Shown piece after piece: positions 1 through 6,483 of a DNA stretch of 10,184 bases; the stretch's first letter is position 1; each line of letters begins with the position of its first letter. Origin of the DNA: an uncultured Clostridia bacterium. GTDB lineage: Bacteria; Bacillota; Clostridia; Lachnospirales; Anaerotignaceae. Made by a program: the position numbers and the translations under genes. A model generated the notes under the pieces. That model was not told where the DNA came from, ran no database searches, and saw only the letters and a list, made by a program, of their open reading frames with translations. The DNA is taken from assembly GCA_937888765.1 (NCBI GenBank), contig CALASU010000115.1, positions 1-10,184 on the forward strand, given 5' to 3'.

Positions 1-1605
1 ATTGCACACTATCCTGAGTATAAAGAAAGTGAACTAAAAAATGGAGCGTATGCAACAGTTGTTTATGTTATAACTGAAGGTGGAACAAAAGAAAAAGTTA
101 CTCTGGAAGAAGGTGCGACCTTTACACTGACAACAAGAGATCTGGAAGGCGATCAGAGCATTGTTTCCGTAACATACCATGATCTGCCTAAGGATGTCAC
201 AAGAGGCTCCCGTGTACTGCTGGATGACGGTCTGATTGAGCTGCATGTAGAAAGTACAACAGATACAGATGTCATCTGTACGGTAGTAAACGGCGGTAAA
301 CTCAGCTCCAGAAAAGGCGTAAACCTGCCCGGTATCAAAGTAAATCTGCCCGCACTGACAGAAAAAGATATTCAGGATCTGCAGTTTGGGGTGGAAAATG
401 GGTTTGATATCGTAGCGGCTTCCTTTATCCGTACAGCGGCGGATGTAATCAATATCCGCAGAGTACTGGAAGAAGCAGGCGGCGAATATATGCACATCAT
501 TTCCAAGATTGAAAATCAGGAAGGTGTGGATAACATTGACAGCATTCTGGAAGTTTCTGACGGTATTATGGTAGCCAGAGGGGATCTGGGCGTGGAAATT
601 CCTCCCGAAGAAGTACCTCTGGTGCAGAAACTGCTGATTGCCAAGGCAAATGAAAGAGGCAAGCCTGTTATTACAGCAACACAGATGCTGGAAAGCATGG
701 TAAAAAGCCCCAGACCTACAAGAGCGGAAGCAAATGACGTTGCCAATGCCATTTTTGACGGCAGTGATGCCATTATGCTGTCCGGCGAAACAGCCATGGG
801 TGCATATCCTCTGGAAGCAGTGGCAACAATGGCGCGTATTGCGGAAAAAACAGAAAGCAGCATTGACTACAGCGGCACTATGGAAACAAAAGAGCCTGCA
901 AGAGTCACTATCACAAATGCAATCAGTATGGCGGCATGTACAACAGCGGCAGAACTGGACAGTGCGGCAATCATTACCGTAACAAAATCCGGCTTTACGG
1001 CAAGAATGATTTCCAAGCATCGTCCTACATGTCCATTGATTGCGATTGCGTCTGATGAACGCATCTGGAGACAGATGAACCTCATCTGGGGCTGTGTGCC
1101 TCTGCTGTATGAATTCGATCTGCCTAAGGGCGAAGTATTTGACACAGCGGTTAAAATCGGTGTAAGCAGCGGTCTGGTAAAACGCGGCGATACGGTGGTA
1201 TCTGCGCTGGGGATGCCTCTGGGCTTCAGCGGTGCAACAAATACCCTGCGTGTGGATATTGTAGGGGATGTGCTGTGTAAGGGCACAGGTATCGGCGATA
1301 AAACAGTAAGCGGCAGAGCAAGAGTTATCAAGGTAAGAGATGACCTGGAACGTACTTTCCGTAAAGGCGATATTCTGGTAACAACAGCAACAGACAACAG
1401 CTTCATGCCTTATATCAAAAAGGCGGCGGCAATCGTGGTAGGTCCTATGGATCATAATACAGATCATCATGCGGAAATTGCAGGAGCGGCTTTGGATATT
1501 CCTGTCATTGTATGTAATGAAAAGGTTGTGGATTTCGTTCCCAATGATACACTGATTACAGTCGATGCAGAACAGGGCTTTGTATATAAAGGCGTTCCCA
1601 AATAA
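1..1605 (+). CDS. pyk: Pyruvate kinase, 5' end missing or rearranged
   Basis: Cytosolic glycolytic enzyme converting phosphoenolpyruvate and ADP to pyruvate and ATP. The frame is open from base 1, giving 534 codons plus stop. Recognisable kinase sequence starts near base 80-100 in the B domain. SRKGVNLPG lies at 307-333, VAASFIR at 412-432, the active-site lysine of KIEN at 505-507, the metal-binding MVARGDLG at 568-591 and MLSGETAMG at 775-801. From about 1255 to the stop is an extra C-terminal PEP-utilizer-like mobile domain, as in Bacillus and Geobacillus enzymes. Its usual TSH reads DHH, with the histidine kept at 1468-1470. The first 26 or so codons do not resemble the expected DTKGPEIRTG region, so the N-terminal barrel strands are absent here. 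A strong terminator follows. Identity is certain; the true start is not visible. Confidence 0.95.
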   Translation: MAHYPEYKESELKNGAYATVVYVITEGGTKEKVTLEEGATFTLTTRDLEGDQSIVSVTYHDLPKDVTRGSRVLLDDGLIELHVESTTDTDVICTVVNGGKLSSRKGVNLPGIKVNLPALTEKDIQDLQFGVENGFDIVAASFIRTAADVINIRRVLEEAGGEYMHIISKIENQEGVDNIDSILEVSDGIMVARGDLGVEIPPEEVPLVQKLLIAKANERGKPVITATQMLESMVKSPRPTRAEANDVANAIFDGSDAIMLSGETAMGAYPLEAVATMARIAEKTESSIDYSGTMETKEPARVTITNAISMAACTTAAELDSAAIITVTKSGFTARMISKHRPTCPLIAIASDERIWRQMNLIWGCVPLLYEFDLPKGEVFDTAVKIGVSSGLVKRGDTVVSALGMPLGFSGATNTLRVDIVGDVLCKGTGIGDKTVSGRARVIKVRDDLERTFRKGDILVTTATDNSFMPYIKKAAAIVVGPMDHNTDHHAEIAGAALDIPVIVCNEKVVDFVPNDTLITVDAEQGFVYKGVPK

Positions 1606-1621
1606 GCGGAAGCGGCGAATT

Positions 1622-1663
1622 AAAAAAAGAATGACACCTCGGGCAGCTGTCCGAGGTGTTTTT
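1622..1663 (+). terminator. Intrinsic terminator after pyk
   Basis: Stem ACACCTCGG (1634-1642) pairs perfectly with CCGAGGTGT (1651-1659) around an 8-base loop. An A-tract precedes it and five T follow at 1659-1663. It ends only 18 bases before the next start codon, so it separates pyk from the downstream pair or lets only part of the transcription through. Confidence 0.9.
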
Positions 1664-1681
1664 GGAAACAGGGGGATTTTT

Positions 1682-2890
1682 ATGGATACATGGATACAGC
1701 CGGAAAATACATTGGCATTGATGGCGGTGACCTGTGGCTGGACTGCATTTACCATTTATGCAGAACAGAAATGGCTTTGGGCATCCCGTCTTTCGGGCGT
1801 TGTGATTGCGCTGCTGGGGGCATTGCTGATGACAAATCTGGGGATTCTGCCAACAAACTGTGTATGGTTTGATGAAATTGTATGGGGATATGCAGTACCT
1901 CTGGCAATTCCTTTGCTTCTGCTCCAATGCGATATTCGGAAAATCGGGCAGGAGTCGGGGCGGCTGCTGTTCTTATTTTTGATTGGCTCGATGGGGACGG
2001 TCTGCGGTACGATGCTGAGCTTTTATATATTGCAGAGATATATTCCTGAACTGGGAGGAGTCGCCGCCATGCTTGCAGGTTCGTATATCGGCGGTACGGT
2101 TAATCTGGTGGCTATGGCAGAAACCTTTCAGGTATCGCCGCAGACTGTATCCGCTACTGTAGTAGCGGATAATCTGCTGATGACGCTGTATTTTTTTGTA
2201 CTGATCCTGTTTTCGGAATGGAAGCTGTTTCATAAGCATTTCAGACACCCCCATATTGAACGTATGCACCGGAATCAACCCGCAGAGCAGACACAGGCGG
2301 CAGTCTACTGGGGCAAAAAGCCGATTTCCTTACAGGATATTGCGCTGAATCTGGCGATCAGTGTCTGTATTGTGTGGCTTTCCACAGAAGCGGCAGATTG
2401 GATTTCTGCGGCAATCCCGCAGGGGAAAGGATTTCTGACGGATCTGGCAGGGGGATTGTTTGGCAATAAATATCTGATACTGACAACGATTACGATGCTT
2501 CTTGCCACATGCTTTTCTGAGCGGCTTGCAGGGCTGTCAGGCTCGCAGGAGATCGGAACCTATCTGATCTATCTGTTTTTCTTTGCCGTAGGTGCCCCTG
2601 CTTCTGTCAGAGCGATTCTTCTGCATGCGCCGCTGGTACTGGCATTTGCGGCGATTATTGTAGTGGTAAATATGCTGTTTACATTTTTCTTTGGTAAACT
2701 GCTGCATTTCAGTCTGGAAGAATGTATTCTGGCTTCCAATGCCAATATCGGCGGTCCGACTACGGCGGCGGCTATGGCAATCTCAAAGGGCTGGAAAGAG
2801 CTGATTGGTCCGATTATGCTGATTGGCACACTGGGGTATGTGATTGGCACATATGCGGGCACGTGCATCGGACAGCTTTTGGGCGCATAA
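1682..2890 (+). CDS. DUF819 family integral membrane protein (YjcL-like)
   Basis: A 402-residue polytopic membrane protein, probably a transporter. The substrate is not established for the family. Hydrophobic helices run through residues 10-30, 37-55, 68-85, 95-117, 125-145, 160-178, 218-235, 263-280, 291-306, 313-337 and 375-398. A soluble loop rich in His, Arg and Gln lies at 180-215. Two related glycine-rich motifs, YIGGTVNLVA near 135-144 and NANIGGPTTAAAMA near 353-366, sit in the two halves and suggest an internally repeated transporter fold. The start at 1682 is chosen because GGGGG at 1671-1675 lies just upstream; the frame stays open further back but runs into pyk. The dipeptidase follows after 38 bases, so the two are probably co-transcribed. 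From memory, DUF819 genes in other Bacillota also occur beside peptide or muropeptide genes, so a peptide-related cargo is a guess. Confidence 0.85.
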   Translation: MDTWIQPENTLALMAVTCGWTAFTIYAEQKWLWASRLSGVVIALLGALLMTNLGILPTNCVWFDEIVWGYAVPLAIPLLLLQCDIRKIGQESGRLLFLFLIGSMGTVCGTMLSFYILQRYIPELGGVAAMLAGSYIGGTVNLVAMAETFQVSPQTVSATVVADNLLMTLYFFVLILFSEWKLFHKHFRHPHIERMHRNQPAEQTQAAVYWGKKPISLQDIALNLAISVCIVWLSTEAADWISAAIPQGKGFLTDLAGGLFGNKYLILTTITMLLATCFSERLAGLSGSQEIGTYLIYLFFFAVGAPASVRAILLHAPLVLAFAAIIVVVNMLFTFFFGKLLHFSLEECILASNANIGGPTTAAAMAISKGWKELIGPIMLIGTLGYVIGTYAGTCIGQLLGA

Positions 2891-2928
2891 ACATACAGAA
2901 CCTACAGAACAGAAAAGAGGGGATTGGA

Positions 2929-3900
2929 ATGGTTTTTGACGGACATTGTGATATTTTTACGGATGTGACGGTGCGCAGACTGCGGGGAGAAACGCAGGTG
3001 CTGAAACAGCATCATCTGCCACGTTTAAGAAAAGGTAATATCGAAGGCGGCTGTTTTGTGCTGTGGATTGATCCGCCGCATGATGCAAACCCGCCGAAAA
3101 GACTGGGAGAATTACTGCATTGTGTGAGAGAAGAAATGGCAGAATGTGACGAAGCTGTTCTGGTTACTTCTTATAAAGAAATTGAAGAAGCGAGAAAAGC
3201 AGGAAAATTCTATATTCTGACGGGCATGGAAGGTCTCTCGGGTATTGCGGGCGATCTGGATAAAATAGATGAATTGTATGAGTTTGGCATACGCCATGCC
3301 ATGCTGACATGGAACGAACAGAATGAGCTTGGAACAGGGGCAAAGGCTGACCCCGACCGCGGGCTGACTGAACTGGGCAGAAAAGCCGTGAAAAAACTGC
3401 ATGACAAGCATATGCTGGTGGATGTTTCCCATACGAATGAAAAAACATTCTGGGATATGGCACGGATAAATGGCGGTCCGCTGATTGCGTCCCATTCCAA
3501 TGTGCGCACACTGGCGGATGTGCCCAGAAATCTGACAGATGCACAGATGAAAGAAATACGCAATACAAACGGGCTGATTGGACTGAATTCCTTCCGTCTG
3601 TTCGTACATAGTGACAGACAGAAACAGACCATAGACGGGCTGATCCGTCATGCGGATTATATTGCGGATAAAATCGGGGTAGAGCATCTGGCTCTGGGAC
3701 TGGATTTCTGTGAGTTTTTTGAAACACAGGCTTCGACTTCCATGGGCGAAGAGGAAAACCTGTTTACCGTAGGGCTGGAGGACTGTACAGGCGTACCGCT
3801 CCTGCTGGAAAAAATGAGAACGGCAGGTTTTACAGAAAAAGAGATGGAAATGATCTGCCGGAAGAATTGGCTGAATCTGATTCAGCGGGTGCTTGGATAA
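2929..3900 (+). CDS. Membrane dipeptidase family (M19) zinc peptidase
   Basis: A 323-residue protein of the renal dipeptidase (M19) family, which hydrolyses dipeptides, often with a D-residue at the second position, using two zinc ions. Expected metal ligands are present: DGHCD gives H6 and D8, GMEG gives the bridging E101, VDVSHTNE gives H168, IASHSN gives H189, and GLDFCEF gives D259 in place of the common DFDG. No signal peptide is visible, so it is probably cytosolic, as in most bacterial members. The start at 2929 is set by GAGGGG at 2917-2922, six bases upstream; an upstream ATG in frame lies inside the DUF819 gene and is unlikely. It follows the DUF819 gene by 38 bases, which suggests one mRNA. 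Import followed by cleavage of dipeptides would fit. The exact substrate cannot be read from the sequence. Confidence 0.93.
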   Translation: MVFDGHCDIFTDVTVRRLRGETQVLKQHHLPRLRKGNIEGGCFVLWIDPPHDANPPKRLGELLHCVREEMAECDEAVLVTSYKEIEEARKAGKFYILTGMEGLSGIAGDLDKIDELYEFGIRHAMLTWNEQNELGTGAKADPDRGLTELGRKAVKKLHDKHMLVDVSHTNEKTFWDMARINGGPLIASHSNVRTLADVPRNLTDAQMKEIRNTNGLIGLNSFRLFVHSDRQKQTIDGLIRHADYIADKIGVEHLALGLDFCEFFETQASTSMGEEENLFTVGLEDCTGVPLLLEKMRTAGFTEKEMEMICRKNWLNLIQRVLG

Positions 3901-3902
3901 AA

Positions 3903-3986
3903 CCCTTGGGGGCGTTGCCCCTAATACCCCCATGAGGGGAATGATTCCCCTCGACCCCCATTTGCAGAACCATGTATGGTTCTGTG
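3903..3986 (+). repeat. Modular palindromic intergenic repeat, copy 1
   Basis: Starts three bases after the dipeptidase stop. It has three hairpins in a row. TTGGGGGC/GCCCCTAA (3906-3924, loop GTT, one G-T pair) matches the last module of copy 2 in reverse complement. GAGGGGAAT/ATTCCCCTC (3934-3952) is the shared core around a single G. CAGAACCAT/ATGGTTCTG (3965-3984) is the variable hairpin. Between core and variable hairpin is the conserved linker GACCCCCATTTGCAG. It is too G+C rich for the surrounding DNA and codes for nothing obvious. Confidence 0.85.
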
Positions 3987-4014
3987 AAAGAAAAACAGAA
4001 ATATTTGAAAGATG

Positions 4015-4048
4015 ATAAGGTAGAGACAATGTCGATACCTTATTTTTT
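4015..4048 (+). terminator. Intrinsic terminator after dipeptidase unit
   Basis: Outer stem ATAAGGTA (4015-4022) pairs with TACCTTAT (4036-4043). A tandem G-A mismatch follows, then GAC/GTC closes an AAT loop. T4043-T4048 form the U-tract. It ends just before the yhbY promoter and insulates the two units. The core below the mismatch is short, so strength is uncertain. Confidence 0.7.
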
Positions 4049-4049
4049 A

Positions 4050-4078
4050 TTGCAAATACGGGCTTTGTGTGCTATGAT
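4050..4078 (+). promoter_or_regulatory. SigA-type promoter for yhbY operon
   Basis: TTGCAA (4050-4055), a 17-base spacer, then TATGAT (4073-4078) preceded by TGC, an extended -10. Transcription would start near 4085, giving a leader of about 60 bases with purine-rich AAGGAGAAAG and AGGAAG before the yhbY ATG. Confidence 0.8.
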
Positions 4079-4145
4079 AAAAAAGATTATCATGAGAAAA
4101 GTATGCCTTTTCGAGGAAAAGGAGAAAGAAAGGAAGTAAAGATTT

Positions 4146-4445
4146 ATGTTGACAAGCAAACAGAGAGCATTCCTGCGTGGTATGGCAAACGGTATCGACG
4201 CAATTTTTCAGGTAGGTAAAAATGGTGTAACACCCGAACTGCGTGACACAGTACACAACGCACTGGAAGCAAGAGAACTGGTAAAAATCAGCGTACTGGA
4301 CAATAATATGCTGGGTGCAAGAGAAGCGGCTGAAATGCTGGCAAGCAGAACAGGCGCAGATGTGGTACAGGTAATCGGCAACAAATTTGTGCTGTATCGC
4401 CCTGCGAAAAAACCTGTGATTGAACTGCCCTCCGCAAAGAAATAA
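4146..4445 (+). CDS. yhbY: YhbY/CRM-domain RNA-binding ribosome assembly factor
   Basis: A 99-residue, single-domain protein of the CRS1/YhbY (CRM) family (YqeI in Bacillus), which associates with pre-50S ribosomal particles. The length matches the family's roughly 97 residues. Family signs are the N-terminal LTSKQRAFLRGMA and the GxxG-type loop in VGKNGVT near residues 23-29, followed by the helix with LRDTVHNALEARELVK. The C-terminus is lysine-rich. An AGGAAG ribosome binding site lies about ten bases before the ATG. It is first in an operon with nadD-yqeK and rsfS, matching the Bacillota order yqeI-yqeJ-yqeK-yqeL except that here yqeJ and yqeK are joined. Codon use is strongly biased to CTG, as in other highly expressed genes of the window. 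Confidence 0.93.
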   Translation: MLTSKQRAFLRGMANGIDAIFQVGKNGVTPELRDTVHNALEARELVKISVLDNNMLGAREAAEMLASRTGADVVQVIGNKFVLYRPAKKPVIELPSAKK

Positions 4446-4603
4446 GTTTTATTGCATACAATACAAAGAATATAGCGAAAGAAATACAAACGAAAAAGGA
4501 AGTGGCAGAATCTCTGAAACTGCTTGTGCAGACGGTGGGAGAATCTGCCGAAACCTATACGGCTTTGCCCGGAAGCGGGCAAATGGAAAAGGGGTAATCG
4601 TGC
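4446..4603 (+). other. 158-base gap with hairpin before nadD
   Basis: A perfect 8-bp hairpin TTTGCCCG/CGGGCAAA with GAAG loop lies at 4564-4583, right before the nadD ribosome binding site AAAAGGGG (4587-4594). No T-run follows, so it is not a terminator; a translation or RNA-processing element is possible. One frame is open up to the TAA at 4595-4597 and would read EVAESLKLLVQTVGESAE near 4499-4552, which looks protein-like, but no good start codon with a ribosome binding site is seen. I leave it uncalled: it may be a relic or chance. Confidence 0.4.
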
Positions 4604-5857
4604 ATGAGAAACGCAATTGAAGATTTTAAAGATTGTAAAAGTATCGCCATTATGGGCGGAACCTTTGACCCGATTCATCATGGGCATCTGGTGACTGCGG
4701 AAGCAGTACGTCATAGATTTAATGTAGATAAAGTGATTTTTATGCCTGCCGGTCGTCCTGCCCATAAAGCCAATAAGAAAGTAACACATAATGAGCATCG
4801 TTATCTGATGACAGTACTGGCAACGATGCGGAATCAGAATTTTGAGGTGTCCCGTATTGAAATTGACAGAACAGGGATTACCTATACGATTGATACGATC
4901 GAGGAACTCAGAAAAATGTGCCGTCCCGATGTGCGTCTGTATTTTATCACAGGTGCAGATGCCATCAATCAGATCAGCACATGGAAAAACCCCGAGCGTC
5001 TGCTGACATTGTGCGACTTTGTGGCAGTGACACGCCCTGGCTATGACCAGAGCACACTGCATGAGGATATTGATGAAATCAGAAAGAAATATGCCAGCCG
5101 CATCCACTATATGGAAGTGCCTGCCTTGGCAATCTCTTCCTCTGATATCCGCAGCAGAGTCGAAAAAGGCGAACCGATCAAATATCTGCTTCCACAGGAA
5201 GTGGAAGACTATATTCATAAATTTGGGCTGTATCAGGATACAGCGAAGGATGAGGTGAAATTTATGCTGTCGATTCAGACAATGCAGGAAAAACTGCAGT
5301 CTGCTATGTCTGTAAAACGCTATATTCATACCATGGGCGTAGCAGAGGAAGCGGTAAAGCTGGCAGAAATTTACGGTACACATAAGGAGGTACAGAAAGC
5401 ACGTGTGGCAGGGCTGCTGCATGACTGTGCAAAGGATTATCCCGAATCCATGCGGGTACGTTTCTGTAAGGAATATAAGGTAAAAATGGATGAAGTCATG
5501 CAGAAACAGACAGATCTGATTCATCCTTTCTTAGGGGCTGAAGTAGCAAAGAGAGAATATCAGGTATTTGATGAAGAAATTCTGAATGCCATCCGCTACC
5601 ATACAACAGGACGAGCAGGGATGACACTGCTTGAAAAAATCGTATTCATCGCAGACTATATTGAGCCTAACCGTGAAAAATTCGGCGGTCTGGAAGAAGC
5701 GAGAAGACTGGCATATCAGGATATTGATGCCGCAATGAAATATATTCTGGAAAATACCATTGACTTTGTAAAGATCAGAGGACGTCTGCTGCATCCTCTT
5801 TCTCTGGAAGCATTGGAATATTATAAAAAACAGGAAGCGGCAGAAGAACAGGAATAA
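4604..5857 (+). CDS. nadD: NadD-YqeK fusion: NaMN adenylyltransferase plus HD hydrolase
   Basis: A 417-residue two-domain cytosolic protein. Residues 1-210 are nicotinate-mononucleotide adenylyltransferase, which joins NaMN and ATP to deaminated NAD. It shows GGTFDPIHHGH (18-28, HxGH nucleotidyl-transfer motif), FITGADA (114-120) and ISSSDIRSRV (178-187). Residues 221-417 match YqeK, an HD-superfamily enzyme; characterised YqeK proteins split diadenosine tetraphosphate symmetrically to ADP. Its metal ligands are visible: H242, H273-D274 in LLHDCAKD, H307, H333 and D351 in IADYIEPN. The frame is continuous, so this is not a sequencing join of two genes. In Bacillus the two are separate neighbours. 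The start at 4604 follows AAAAGGGG. A possible internal start for a free YqeK lies at 5264. The operon has yhbY before it and rsfS 39 bases after. Confidence 0.95.
   Translation: MRNAIEDFKDCKSIAIMGGTFDPIHHGHLVTAEAVRHRFNVDKVIFMPAGRPAHKANKKVTHNEHRYLMTVLATMRNQNFEVSRIEIDRTGITYTIDTIEELRKMCRPDVRLYFITGADAINQISTWKNPERLLTLCDFVAVTRPGYDQSTLHEDIDEIRKKYASRIHYMEVPALAISSSDIRSRVEKGEPIKYLLPQEVEDYIHKFGLYQDTAKDEVKFMLSIQTMQEKLQSAMSVKRYIHTMGVAEEAVKLAEIYGTHKEVQKARVAGLLHDCAKDYPESMRVRFCKEYKVKMDEVMQKQTDLIHPFLGAEVAKREYQVFDEEILNAIRYHTTGRAGMTLLEKIVFIADYIEPNREKFGGLEEARRLAYQDIDAAMKYILENTIDFVKIRGRLLHPLSLEALEYYKKQEAAEEQE
5246..5266 (+). promoter_or_regulatory. Possible internal translation start for YqeK domain
   Basis: AAGGATGAGGTG (5246-5257) lies six bases before an in-frame ATG at 5264-5266, residue 221 of the fusion, exactly at the domain boundary. 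Initiation here would make a 197-residue YqeK, close to the usual stand-alone length of about 190. The purine run also encodes charged linker residues, so it could be chance. Confidence 0.35.
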
Positions 5858-5896
5858 GAACAAAAATAAAAATAAAAACTATAAGGAGGAACTGAC

Positions 5897-6241
5897 ATGA
5901 GTGAAAAAATGAATGCACTGGATGCGGCAAAGATTGCACAGGCTGCACTGGAAGATAAAATTGCGGAAGATATCAAAGTACTGGATCTGCGTGGTATTTC
6001 CAACATTGCGGACTGCTTTGTCATTGCAAGCGGTAAAAACGTAAACCAGCTGCGTGCAATGGCTGATGAAGTAGAACAGAAGCTGTTCAAAGAAGGCGTT
6101 AGACTGCACCACTCCGAAGGCTACAGCGGCGGCACATGGATTCTGCTGGATTTCGGCAACCTGCTGGTGCATCTGTTCAACAGAGAAGACCGTGAATTCT
6201 ATGGTCTGGATCACGTTTGGGGCGACGCAAAAAGAGTATAA
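5897..6241 (+). CDS. rsfS: Ribosomal silencing factor RsfS (iojap family)
   Basis: A 114-residue protein of the RsfS/YbeB/iojap family. Members bind ribosomal protein uL14 and block joining of the subunits, lowering translation in poor conditions. Family features in order are VLDLRGISNIADCFVIASG (about 27-45), the helix NVNQLRAMADEVEQKL, HHSEGYSGGTWILLDFG (about 73-89) and the C-terminal LVHLFNREDREFYGLDHVWG. Length is typical. A near-perfect ribosome binding site TAAGGAGGA (5882-5890) sits six bases before the ATG. It is the last gene of the yhbY operon and is followed 23 bases later by a strong terminator. The usual downstream methyltransferase yqeM is absent here. Confidence 0.96.
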   Translation: MSEKMNALDAAKIAQAALEDKIAEDIKVLDLRGISNIADCFVIASGKNVNQLRAMADEVEQKLFKEGVRLHHSEGYSGGTWILLDFGNLLVHLFNREDREFYGLDHVWGDAKRV

Positions 6242-6264
6242 GCATAAAATACAAATATACATGA

Positions 6265-6293
6265 AAAACACCCTCATATAAGGGTGTTTTTTT
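6265..6293 (+). terminator. Intrinsic terminator after rsfS
   Basis: Perfect 10-bp stem AAAACACCCT (6265-6274) with AGGGTGTTTT (6281-6290), loop CATATA, and a continuous T run 6287-6293. It ends the yhbY operon; the A-run on the other arm could let it act on the minus strand too. Confidence 0.95.
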
Positions 6294-6334
6294 GTTGAAA
6301 ATCACTTTTTTAAGGAATGGCTCTGGAAAAATTT

Positions 6335-6356
6335 ATTTCCGAAAAAACCGAGAATT
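6335..6356 (+). promoter_or_regulatory. Two weak PurBox-like motifs upstream of purC
   Basis: ATTTCCGAAAAAA (6335-6347) and AAAACCGAGAATT (6344-6356) each match 11 of 13 positions of the PurR box AWWWCCGAACWWT, as I recall it from Lactococcus, and share CCGA nine bases apart. They lie about 75-95 bases before the predicted purC start site, where an activator PurR would bind. The A/T-rich context makes chance matches likely. Confidence 0.25.
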
Positions 6357-6396
6357 GCTGAATCTGACAAGATTTGTACCCAATCAAAAAAAAAAC

Positions 6397-6425
6397 TTGC
6401 ATAGCCGCTGATTTTGCAGTACAGT
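6397..6425 (+). promoter_or_regulatory. SigA-type promoter for purC
   Basis: TTGCAT (6397-6402), 17-base spacer, TACAGT (6420-6425). An A-run (6386-6395) just upstream could act as an UP element. Transcription would start near 6432, giving a leader of about 50 bases, too short for a purine riboswitch. Confidence 0.65.
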
Positions 6426-6483
6426 AATTTTATTAGGATTTTTATACAACTATGAAGTGTTGAATGAAAGGACGGAAATCATA

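Noticed and set aside
34..1755. Long antisense open frame of 573 codons opposite pyk
   Set aside because: It is in register with pyk codons. Antisense stops would need TTA, CTA or TCA codons, which pyk avoids. The product is rich in Cys, His and Phe with no domain pattern and no ribosome binding site.
3112..4029. Antisense frame of 305 codons opposite the dipeptidase
   Set aside because: Overlaps a gene with all M19 metal ligands, runs through repeat copy 1 and the terminator, and shows no recognisable motif.
4015..4048. Kink-turn in the hairpin with tandem G-A pairs
   Set aside because: The three-base bulge needed beside the G-A pairs is missing, and a T-run follows, so a terminator explains it.
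4420..4620. 66-codon frame spanning the end of yhbY into nadD
   Set aside because: Starts inside yhbY, has no ribosome binding site, and its residues look random.
4208..5524. Antisense frame of 438 codons opposite yhbY and nadD-yqeK
   Set aside because: Same register effect: it mirrors nadD-yqeK codons and crosses two well-identified genes.
6294..6483. Purine riboswitch or other leader RNA before purC
   Set aside because: No conserved purine aptamer sequence is visible and the promoter leaves only about a 50-base leader.
6457..6483. Upstream GTG start for PurC
   Set aside because: It adds nine residues that include the ribosome binding site, and alignment of PurC starts at MEKIYQGK.
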